Assembly: GCF_024362695.1 (NCBI RefSeq)
Contig: NC_065420.1
Span: forward strand, 11,323,420-11,387,419
DNA: 64,000 nucleotides
Direction: 5' to 3'
Source of the DNA: Pectinophora gossypiella
Lineage: Eukaryota > Arthropoda > Insecta > Lepidoptera > Gelechiidae
Within the stretch, counting starts at the first letter, position 1; each line of letters opens with the position of its first letter. A program made the position numbers and the translations under genes. Shown here piece by piece: positions 1-10,302 of this stretch. A model generated the notes under the pieces. The model had not been told where the DNA came from and did not search any database. It saw nothing but the letters and a program-made list of their open reading frames with translations.

Positions 1-3000
1 TCCGTATTCGAGCTGTTCGCCCACAGTGAGGTTGGACACGAACTGTATGTTCTCTGCAACCTCGTTGCAGAGCGCTGCCAGCCCCGTCAGTCGGGTGCCC
101 TCTGGAGCGCTGAAGTTGTATACCAACTGAAAGAAATACGATTGCCTTTGTCTTGTGTCTCTGCCATTAGGGCGTTTACGGGTGTGAGTCGTGGCCAGAT
201 CTTAGAATTGGTCGTTTCATGATGTGCTCGATCATTTCATGAAATGGTCATATTTCATGTGAATGAATATGAAATGTGAATGAATTTGAAAGTTAAACGT
301 TGACGTTTTAAAGATATGGTCAACTTAAGTTGGCTATGTGAACATTTCATGAAATGGTCGAAAACATCATGTATGATCAATTCTAAGATCTGGCCACCGA
401 CATACTTATGTATAAAATATCAATCCGGACCGCGGAAGTTATACGTCTACCACTCCAATACAATATATGTAATATGGGAATCAGGATTAGAACTCTCAGG
501 AGCGTCTTATGACATTCAATTTGTTCATTGGATCGAGGAGGCCATTGCAGTTCGAGACGTCTACCGTTAGAGATGGCTATAGTTAGAGACGACTACCGTT
601 AGAGATGGCTATAGTTAGAGACGTCTACCGTTAGAGATGGCTATAGTGCTGCAAAGAACTTTAGGCTTTTAGCCCCTATTTTAAGACTAGACTGTTAAAT
701 AAAAAGCTTAGTAGGCTAAAAACCTATAAAGCCATTTAGTACTTGCGGCTAGGCTAGGGTTAAGCCTATTCAAGCCTATTGGTTATAAGCCTAAAGGCCT
801 TAAAAAGGCCTAACCTTGTTTAAGACTAATTTAATAAAATAAGACGCTCAAAAAGCCTATGAAGCTCTTAGACCTTAAGGTTATTTAGGCTATACATACA
901 GTCCCTTTCTCAAGTAAAAAAAAGTAAAAGTGTGGGTGGGTACAACAAACTTTAAAAACATATATACCTACACAAACACTGTGAAAAATTGATTTATTGT
1001 TGCACAACTAGCTAACTAACTATGAATATTGAAAATAACTTCTTACTATCAATTAGTATGGAAATAGTCTAATAATTATAGTAATACGTAACAGCACGTC
1101 CCGTCAGCCCCATACAAATTACTTACGCCAGAAGAACCGATTTTTAAGGCCAATATCATGTGTGAATTTTATGTAGCTCCAGTAATATTATATACATACG
1201 TATCGAATTGATAACTCCCTTTTTTGAAATCGGTAAAAAGGCTTTTACTAAAAAATGATAATAAAGACTCCAGTCCCAAAAAGCCTACTACTTTAAAAAA
1301 AGCTATAGGCTTTTTAAAAGCCTACTACATTAAAAAGGCTATAGGCTTTTTTAAAGCCTACTACTTTAAAAATGGCTAAAAGTTTTTTAAAATGACGAAG
1401 CTTTTAAAGCCCTATTTTACTGGTCTAGTCCCAAAAAGGACTCGGTAGGCTGAAATTTAGGGCTAAAAGCCTAAAGTCCTTTGCAGCACTAGATGGCTAT
1501 ATCGTCTCTAACTATAGAGACGACTACCGTTAGAGAAGTAAAGAGACATTACCGATAGAAATTCGTCGTAGGTGATCCATCCGTCGTTGTCAGTGTCGGC
1601 GGCCGTGAACTTCTCCTTGCGAGTCTCCATGGAACTCTCGTCACCCAAGCTCTCCAGCACAGCCCCACTATACATACAATTTACACCGTCAACCTCGTAA
1701 ACTAATAATCCTTAACCCTAGGTATTTTCGTATCGTAGCTTTTACAAATGGGTCATTCCATGGGGGGGGGGGGGGAATCTAGCTCAAGAGCAGTTTCGGC
1801 CTTAGTCATAGAATAAGGTGGGAAGTGACCATAGTAACCACCCGTGACCCTGACGCATCTAGCCCGACGGACAGGTGGGTGTAATAGGTGATTTGGGTGG
1901 TGCGGAGCAGAATAGAAAAACGTTTAGAAGCCGTATTGGGTAGTTTCCTAGGTCAAAGATAAAATAAGAAATTCGTACTTTATTATTCGTAGGCAGACCC
2001 CACCATCAGATGGGAATAATAAATGCCAAGGAGAGAGAGAGAGTACTTTATTATTCGTAAAGATTAAGTACTAAATAAAGACAGATCTAAAGGTGACAAA
2101 AAACTCTTCTTTTTCTATTTAACTTATTACGTTTTTCTATGACAGTTTGCTTAAAAAACGTTCCATGTTGCTTTTTCATAAATTTGACATAAGTAGTAAC
2201 TTTGTGTTTTGACGTTTAGTCGTAAGTAACTGATTTGACTAGTCGGAAACTATCCTATTTGAGGGTAATTATATGAAATGTACTAACAAGTCGTCGAAAC
2301 CAAGCATGCCGTTGGTCTGGTTGTCGAACAGCAGGAACAGGCTGTGCAGGTTGGCGATGGTGACCTCGTTCCACCCCGGGAACCGCTGCACCACCTTCTG
2401 CATACTCCACCGCCGGTCCTGGTCTTTCATCTCCTACGCACAGTACGCACACCACATATAACGCCTTAGGTAGATCTTCGAACACCGGTGGTCGATTTCA
2501 TTACATCATCATCACTAATTTAAGAGCCACGCTCTTGTCGGTGTAGCATTATCCATGCTACTTTTTAGCAATGGTTTTCCTCTTGCCTTCCGCCCCGCAG
2601 TACTCTGCTTGACGCGAGTGGGATGGCGCCCAGAGTAGTCTATTCCAAAGCCGTAATAGGACTCCTGTCCTCCGCCTCTGAATAGATAGTCGATTTCATT
2701 ACGTTTAACGCAAAAATATCTTTGTCTTTTTGCAAATACATTGTTACAACTTATCTACGTAAGTTGGCGTCACACATATAAGTTCTAAGTATTCTGGATA
2801 TTTGTAAAAAAATCTAGGATATTTTTGCGTTCACGCTATCGACTTCCGGCACACCCCGGACACATCACACAAACAACTTCGTTTTACAGAGACACTACAC
2901 ATTGATGATATTGTACACGCGCATCTATGTGTGTCACGTCTGACGCCCGTACGATTCAAGCCTAAACTAGAAATACATAATGTTCGAGGGGGCTGAGGTA

Positions 3001-4302
3001 AGCCAAGCTCAGACGCCGATGGGGAGCGGAGAGTTGCCGTTCTTTACGTAGCATTAAATCCTTATTCTATGCTTCCGGTGTTCGAAGAACTACCCACACA
3101 TATTACACTACTTACATATGAATGTTAAAGCAATGGAGTGGAGTATCTACTTTTACTATCCATGATTCTGTCAAACACTATAAGTTCTTGGTAAGTATAT
3201 CTGTGCGATTACGCCGGTATTTATTGCTCGATAATTAAAACAACTTCCGTTTTCCGACCACTGAACTAATTAGATTTTTGCCTACCTACATTTGCACACA
3301 AAAAGGAAGTAAAAGTGTTGCCACCTACGGCATAATCATAAACAGCCTATATACGTCCCGCTGCTTGGCACAGGCATCCCCTTAATCAACCGGAGGGGGT
3401 AGTAAATACGGCAACATATTTTTTTTGGAACACAACACCCCTCCCATCCGGTGTAATTAGGTCTGTGCACGGTAGTGGGATCTACCTACATGCAGACTTT
3501 TTATTTAACTACTTAATGGATTTCTATTAAGTTGGTAAAATTGTATTATTAAATACTTGGTTGTACTGGCGCTGTTCAGCCAATCGCTTGTAGAACAAGT
3601 CGACCAGCTTGTCATAGTCGGTCTGCGGGTGCGTGTCCACTGCGGTGGCTTTCTTCACCGGTTCCCCTGATACCACGTCAAAATGGTTTGAGTCACAATG
3701 TTATTTTTAGCGGGGCCGTGGCCCCTTGTGGGGTAGGCAGAGCCACAAGGTAGTCACTATTGATACGAAGTCTATTGAGTCGAAGTTGTTGGATATGAAC
3801 CTTATGGTGACAAGGAATCAGCTTATCACATGTCACCCATAATAACAGTCCATCATGTTGGAACGGACACAATCCCTCTATCGGATTTTACGACATACCC
3901 GGGAAGACAAGCGGCTAAAATTGTTCTGTTTGCAATCGCTCCCTGAACAGCATGAAGATATTGATATTTTAAATTTGCAGAGTGAATAGGTAAGTACCTA
4001 ATTTACAAATCTGCCCCCGCGGCACTACAACCGCAAATTATATCAAGGGCTTTGACCAATGGCGATACAGCATTTATCTGCGTAGATAGGATCCGCTGTC
4101 TCTATCGGACGAAGTCTTCTATATAATTAGCGTAGCGCGTTTATTGTGCCTATTGGGCTGTTAAGAATATAAGGTAAGTATGTAGGTACTTACCCGTTGC
4201 AGTGAAGTCCTCTTGCCTGTAAAAGCAGATCGGTTTCCTCTTCACGGGATATTCGAAGAACCTGCCTAACCCCGTGAATATCGCGCTCACTTGATGGCCC
4301 AT
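1..4302 (-). CDS. EF-hand calcium-binding protein, 5' part of gene (partial)
   Basis: Five exons on the minus strand join without breaking frame: 4302-4194 (start codon, ends phase 1), 3666-3557, 2433-2288 (ends phase 2), 1667-1553 and 126-1 (runs off the window). Every junction has AG/GT, and the phases fit at all four joins, giving 202 residues so far. The protein opens MGHQVS, where Gly2 and Ser6 fit an N-myristoylation signal. A charged, probably helical stretch covers residues 50-90. A degenerate EF-hand lies at about 110-121 and a canonical one at 146-157 (DTDNDGWITYDE). The exon 3 motif RRWSMQKVVQRFPGW is distinctive, but I cannot assign it to a named family. Calcium binding is supported by the second loop only; membrane anchoring is inferred. 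Confidence is high that it is a gene and low for function. Confidence 0.85.
191..397. mobile_element. MITE with ~55-bp terminal inverted repeats
   Basis: The ends GTGGCCAGATCTTAGAATTG and its reverse complement face each other, and the pairing extends about 55 bp inward through a shared CATTTCATGAAATG palindrome. It lies in the EF-hand gene intron between exons 4 and 5. It has no coding capacity and I see no clear target duplication. Confidence 0.7.
554..643. repeat. 32-bp minisatellite (left part)
   Basis: About three tandem 32-bp units, alternating GAGACGTCTACCG and GAGACGACTACCG followed by TTAGAGATGGCTATAG. The array resumes at 1492-1540, so the element at 644-1491 inserted into it. Confidence 0.8.
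644..1491. mobile_element. hAT-like non-autonomous DNA transposon
   Basis: Terminal inverted repeats of about 33 bp start TAGTGCTGCAAAG and end CTTTGCAGCACTA with one mismatch. An exact 8-bp duplication, GATGGCTA, flanks both ends (636-643 and 1492-1499), as expected for hAT insertion. The interior is made of repeated AGGCTTTTTAAAAGCCTA palindromes with no transposase frame. Confidence 0.85.
1935..2256. mobile_element. MITE family with GGGTAGTTTCC ends
   Basis: A diverged copy of a family found also at 19970-20235, 50018-50275, 53940-54195 and, reversed, 48080-48200 and 56140-56525. The best copy (50018-50275) has complementary ends TTGGGTAGTTTCC and GGAAACTACCCAA and an internal conserved block around GTGTTTTGACGTTTAGTAAA. 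This copy contains a GA-rich simple repeat. Confidence 0.6.
2515..2690 (-). mobile_element. LINE 3' end fragment
   Basis: The reverse complement matches the 3' region shared with 13220-13440 and 60240-60500 (CCGACAAGAGCGTGGCTCTTA, GGCGGAAGGCAAGAGGGAAA). It is a non-coding tail of a non-LTR element sitting in the EF-hand gene intron. Confidence 0.55.
3345..4155. repeat. Repeat fragments around EF-hand gene exon 2
   Basis: Three fragments lie here. At 3345-3410 is a minus-strand tail of the CCTCCGTGGTC-headed SINE. At 3700-3840 is a LINE tail (GGGGTAGGCAGAGCCACAAG). At 4010-4155 is an imperfect palindromic element related to 28265-28405 (CCCCCGCGGC ends, GACCAATGG core). Exon 2 of the EF-hand gene (3557-3666) sits between them. 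Confidence 0.5.
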
Positions 4303-4519
4303 ACTTACGTGATTTTTTTATTATTTGAAGCCGATTGAACACAATCAACTCACAAATATTTTCGCTCGCTAAGATTTGACAACTTCATTTTACAGAAACG
4401 ACTAGAATTCGAATCTTTTTGGTTTATATACGTACGAAGTAGTATGTACTTAAATTAAAAACCTTTGATTACTTATTATTTTTGTTTTTCCCTTCTATAT
4501 GTATGTATAAAGAATACTT

Positions 4520-4760
4520 GGTCTTCGGTATAAAGCGAAGGTTGGTGGTAAGGCTGGTAGAGGAAGACCTAGGACGGAGATGTCCTTAGAAAATGTTCAG
4601 TACGATCTACTCTGAACCGGCGTGCGTGTAAGTATGAAACGATCGATGAATGTGGAGGAAGCAAAAGAAGTTTGTCAGGACGAAGCAAATGGAATTCCAT
4701 AGTCTCCGCTTACTCCGGTGGGAAATAGGAGAGAGTAAATGTATGTATATACTTGTTTTT
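4520..4760 (+). mobile_element. 5'-truncated LINE, 3' end
   Basis: It matches the better copy at 22966-23330 (AGTACGATCTACTCTGAACC, GGAGGAAGCAA, TGGAATTCCATAGTCTC, GGTGGGAAATAGG) and ends in the TATGTATGTA tail. The remnant of the reverse-transcriptase C-terminus is frame-broken. Confidence 0.6.
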
Positions 4761-5617
4761 CCTTCGTTTTTGGAGTTATGGTTTTCGGATTGTTAACACC
4801 ATAGCCATACCATCACGCCTCTAGCCCCGAAGGGGTAGGCAGAGGTGTATAGTATAGACCTACACCTACTCTTCGCCAACTATGTTCGGATTGTTCTTTG
4901 CAGGTACATGGTACTTAGTATTTGCGGCTCATGTGAAAGCAGTGGAAGTAGAACTGAGTTTACATATTTCAATACTGTTCATATTCAGTAAGTAATATTA
5001 TGTGATTAGCTGTTTGACTAGCAATGTATATTTAGAGTGTATTAACTTTGTTTGCTTCATTTGTGTGTTAACTTTAGGAAGATAAGGGCAATCGAAATAA
5101 AAAGACCAATTTCTATCAATCACTTGATTAATTTTTCATACAAAATTCCATTAAAAATTTCAAAAATTCCATGACATATATAGCGTCATACACAATTGAT
5201 AAGATTATAAGAATTTAAAGTAATGATTACCAGGGAAACGGTAAACATAATGTAAATGAAAATATGGTAGGCAGTAAATTATTCTAAATTAAAATATAGG
5301 AACATTTATAAAATTTCAGTCTTCTTTCAACAATATTTCAGAAGTTTAACATAAGATACATAGAATTAGGTGTAAAAGAAAAACACTGTTGTCCACGGAT
5401 AAAAAACTGAAATTTAGTAAAATGTGCGATATTACTCGTCGATTACAACTTAAATTTGGATATACTCAAACTGAAACATACATAATACAGCTACAAATTA
5501 ATATTACTAGTAGACAACAGGCTTCTACTACGGTGATTACACCACCGGTTACATTAATTTCGATCAGTCTTAAATAAACTTACTTTTATTACATGAGGTA
5601 GGTGTGGTTAACCTTAG

Positions 5618-5722
5618 CAAATGGCCGCGCGCGGCGCGCGGGCCGCAGTGACGTCACGAGCCACCACCCAGCACCGCCCGAGCCCCGCGCCCCGCGCCCC
5701 GCGCGCGGCCGTACAAAAATAC
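5618..5722. promoter_or_regulatory. GC-rich islet with a CRE palindrome
   Basis: About 100 bp of nearly pure G+C in AT-rich surroundings, containing TGACGTCA (about 5649) and repeated CGCGCGGC and CCCCGCGCC. It lies 1.3 kb upstream of the minus-strand EF-hand start, so it could be that promoter, or part of a long wech 3'UTR. Its function is inferred only from composition. Confidence 0.3.
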
Positions 5723-6564
5723 TACATCTTAATGATATTTATTGTAGCATGCTACCCCCTGCGCGGCTCTGACTCGGCCCGGCCGACGTGCGCCGGCGCA
5801 GGCTGTGCGCAGCGCAGGGAACAACATGCTAACGATTACACTAAGACTAAACACAACACAAGCGCCTAGTTAACGTTACAAAAATAGCACGAGAATGGCT
5901 CAATACAATTCACTAAAATCTCATAATTATATTAATATTATGCAGTTTCCGTGTTGCGTCTCACTCCGCACTCATTCCATACACTTTTGTACCATATTTT
6001 CAGGTGTTCTCTCTGATAAGATGAAATGCTTTGAATATCATTCGTAATCCTGATGTAACCGTTTTTCGTTCACATCGAAAACTTGTACAAAAATTATCAA
6101 ATATTAAGTTGTCAATTTTATTGTACCTATCACAAAATTACGATTTTCCTGCCAGCAACTAGCAGGGCTCACAAAGTACGTCGCGTTGTCACGATCGAAT
6201 CCATTCTCGACCCTGCGGTCCTATCAACCAGGTAATGTAATGATGTTCCTCTCCATCCACTTTACAAGTGCGATTCACATTTGAATCCAACATGTACATT
6301 TTTGATACGACCGCAAAGCCAAAAAAGTAACAAAAAATTTTAAAAACATAACCAACTCATACAATTTAAATGAACTGTTTAAATATTAAGTAATGCTTAC
6401 TGTAGCTTATAGCTGAATCAGGTTTACGATTGCAGAATACTACAATGTCAAGCCTCAATTCCATGCAATGAGGATAAAAACTAGAAGCTCAAATGTAGGC
6501 GCAGCACCGTTGAGTGTTACTAAATTTTGTCAGTTCTCCATACTGTCCAGCTAAAATTTGTGAT

Positions 6565-6850
6565 AAATTGCTAGAGCTGGTTAGAGCGTTAGGCTCACGA
6601 TCTGGAGGTCCGGGTTCGATTCCCGATGGGGACATTGTCGAAATCACTTTGTGAGACTGTCCTTTGTTTGGTAAGGACTTTTCAGGCTTGAATCACCTGA
6701 TTGTCCGAAAAAGTAAGATGATTCCGTGCTTCGGAGGGCACATTAAGCCGTTGGTCCCGGCTATTAGCCGTAAAAACACCTCCACCAACCCGCAATGGAA
6801 TGTGTGTGTGAATGGAAAATGTGGAGCAACGTGGAGTGTATCCCGTCTGA
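6565..6850 (+). mobile_element. tRNA-derived SINE, 5' part damaged
   Basis: It has the A-type SINE head (GGTTAGAGCGTTAGGCTCACGA, box B-like GGTTCGATTCC), then the body TTGTCGAAATCACTTTGTGAGA and TTCGGAGGGCAC. The same family occurs in full at 42278-42608 and 57092-57422. This copy loses the standard 3' body after about 6800. Confidence 0.75.
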
Positions 6851-9800
6851 AGGATGAGTTACGAAAAAGAAAAGCCACCAGATGCAAAAAGGCAGTTTTG
6901 ATTGAAATTTGAAAATTTAAGAACACTCAACAGTAGCAACACCTGATGGGAGAAATAAGTAGGCAGATTTTATCCACATTGTAATGTTACATTTGATGAA
7001 GTGGCGAGGCGGAACTCTCAACTAAGCTGACATTCGCCCTACATTCTCTCACGCGAGGAGGTAGTTGCTACCTAACACTTCATCAAATGAAAACTGACCT
7101 ATGAAATGAAAGATAAATTCATTACAATAAAAAAAACATTGGGCTGATTAGCTTTATAACTGATACTGTTCTTCGAATGTACCAGTTGGGATAACAACAC
7201 CGGTCCCGGAGTTTGCTTTGCAAATCCACCTGGCGGCCGCTGCCCGCGAGCAGGGCCAACGGTTCATTACATTATGAGATTCGTTGTCAGCAATAAAATA
7301 TTATTTCAAATTTGACTTCAAGGTTTTCTTTGAATACATATAGTAAAGAAATGCATTTCATGCAACACATTATTTTGAAAATAACGTAATACTTTTAAAA
7401 TGGCACTGAATAAGAAATAAACTTAAATTGCGTTATTTATAACTGATATGAAAAATCATAGTAATTATTTCTCGTAATTTGTCAATTCACTGTCAAGACG
7501 CAATACACTGCATACAAATATTGAGCTCTGTGCACACGGACGGTGTGGGCGTCGCCGGGTCTGCGTCAATATCTGATCTGCAGATGTGGGGGGGTTTGTG
7601 ATTATCGTTCAATTTGGGAGTCGGCAGCTTCTACAGGCTTGATACCCGTGTCGCGCGAAGACCACACTCGCCAATGTCGCTCCTATTCTAATGAAGAAAT
7701 GAAACGTCCGAACGTTCAAGTCACCTCCTAATTGTAGTTTGACTTCAAACAATAATTTTCTCTTATCCAATACTCTAACATTAATTTCAGACTCATTATC
7801 CAGTCGATACGGTTCAAATCAGTTCCTTAGTCTACACCTATGATTTCACTTCACTTCTTCACTCGAAAATTTTTGTTTGAAGCGGTAGTGTTTACACGAT
7901 AGGATACCACTTACAGTTAACGAAATATTTCTGTGAGACTATGCTACCTTAACTCTAAGTACAAAGGTGAAAATCGTTAGTTTAGTTTAGACCTTAATTT
8001 ATTTAGCAACATTATGCTTCAATGGGGGATTCGCTAACTGTGTCGCACCCGGCCGCGGCTTGGGGGACGATTGGCTACGTTTAAGCTCAAAATGGGCACA
8101 AGAAACTAATTGACCAAACTTAACAGATGGCGGGACGTGGCGCGGCCGGGCGCCCACACTACATACTACCTTACACTGTAAATTAACGTGTTAACATTAA
8201 CCTGATCCTGTATTTATAATATTCACATCTAATATGCAGTAACGATACGAGTAGGAAATGTATAGAAAGCAAACCATAACTATTAATGTGACATTTAAAA
8301 ATAAATATTAGTGACCAGCTACATGTATTATATGCTGTACATATCTAATTTATCCACACTATAACGGATATACGATTATGCTATTTAAAATATATGTTAA
8401 TATAATTAATTGTATAGATGGCAGTAATATAACGTAGTACCTGTCACAGTGTGACTAAATGTGCAAGTGTGATTATAATATTGCTATTATTTAGTTTTAT
8501 ATGCCACTTACTCTGCGGACCGCTCCGTGCTCGTTTAGGTAACTTGTTGCTAACTATGTGGTTAATCACATATCTAATAAAATACTTGTAACTATCAATA
8601 ATAAGACGTACACATAGGGGCATACAAAGCGCCACACAAGCCCCGCGCCCGCGGCGGCGCGCGCTACTCAACTAGGGTGCTCACGTGCATTCACGCACCA
8701 AGCATGCAACTAAACTTACATTAAATAGTATAAGTAAGTGAACACATACTGAATGAACACATTTCACCGTCGCCTGTAAACGACATTACATTACCTAACC
8801 ATTACATTAAAATAGATTATGCAATCAATTTATAAATTTTAGAAGAGAATTTCGCTACAATATTTGAACTAATACAAGATTTTTGTATACGAGCCACACG
8901 ATATTAGCTAATAAACATTATCAATATATAGAAGAATATCTATTCAATTAACTAATTTAAAGACAAGTCCCGAGAACGTCGTCGTGTATTACTGCAACTA
9001 ATTACACGATACCTCGTGTGCGCAGGTATGCCATGCGCACGCCCTACACGTACACATGTGGCGCACTAAACAAGCGGACAATAATAAAATAATATAACAC
9101 CTCCGTGATTGTATCCTACAAAACTACATTTGAGAATATTATTCAGTTCTTATAACGTTAAAATAATAAGATCAAGTTAGCCAGGCAGTCAAAATAAGGA
9201 TTCTATAATAATAGATTTAACGAAAAAGAACGATTTATAATTCATCGCAAAAATAAAACTATCACGTTTCTAACACATAACCAAAGTTATTTGCATCGGG
9301 ACGCGACGCGGTCGACGGTCGACCGCCGTCCGCCGGCCATCGCGTCGACTCTAAGTTTTGGTAGAAACCTCGCGCCCTACAAGTCGGGCGGTCGGGTGGT
9401 CGGGTGACCGTCCGGCCGCTGCTGTGTGCCGCTCCAACGTCTTTAAGACAGTCTTCTAAAGTCAGTCTCAAAGTTTTATTGCATTGATTTCCTTGCTCTG
9501 CTACACCTCAATTCCCCTCCCATCCATTCGCGAACGAAATAGAGTATACGGAAATATTCGAGCAACTAGAAACTAACTATTACCTATCATAACAGCGTGC
9601 CATACGCCAACATCCAATAAAAATATATACCTAAACGAATACGCAAAATAACTTACGATAAGAATACATCTCAACGCCTGCACTCGTTTATTAATCAGGT
9701 TAAAAAACGCAAAAAGTAACATTTTGGAAAAATACTTTTCAAGTCATTTTAAATTATCTCACATAAAAACATCTTTTACATCACAATGTGATCCTCTATA

Positions 9801-10302
9801 TAATTATAATCTTCACGATTTATAGTTTTCACTAACGGTTCACGAATCGTAAGAGTTATCGGACTGGACAGATTTATAATCGACTATAGGAATAGTGCTC
9901 CGACTATGTATAGTATAGTGGAGATAGTGCTACTCTATACTAGCACTACTACTGCGGATTTATACATGGTCGCTAACATGTTATATAGATTACTGTAAAT
10001 TAACACTGCAATGAGGTTTGGTCCTTAAAGACTAGTCTATACGGAAACGAAAATCAAATTATTATGGTAACGCAAAACTCATCGAAAGAATTTTAAGGAG
10101 AATTCCATTTGCACATGACTTTTGTAAATTATGAGCAAATACCAATTCTCCGTACAAGCTATGCTCGATTCAAATATTTCCAAACGTTAATAATAAAATT
10201 GGCACATTATCAAAGAAATCACAACTTAAATGAAATATAAAATAAAATACGACGGACCTTAGGTCCATGCGGTTAAATCATCTTAATAGGTAATAGTTAT
10301 AA

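Larger units (their letters stand above)
4303..10302. other. 6-kb non-coding interval; likely wech 3'UTR plus EF-hand gene 5' region
   Basis: No convincing exon is visible. LINE tails lie at 4520-4760 and 4800-4865, and a SINE at 6565-6850. GC-rich islets stand out at 5618-5722, 8625-8670 and 9295-9425 against AT-rich DNA. On the minus strand, candidate poly(A) signals for the wech transcript are at 9480-9475, 9692-9687 and 5590-5585. Which one is used cannot be decided from sequence. Most of 7300-10300 is free of recognisable repeats, as in a long 3'UTR. Confidence 0.5.

Noticed and set aside
5621..5869. Ala/Arg/Pro-rich frame starting MAARGARAAV
   Set aside because: Translation of a GC-rich islet, biased composition, no splice or homology support.
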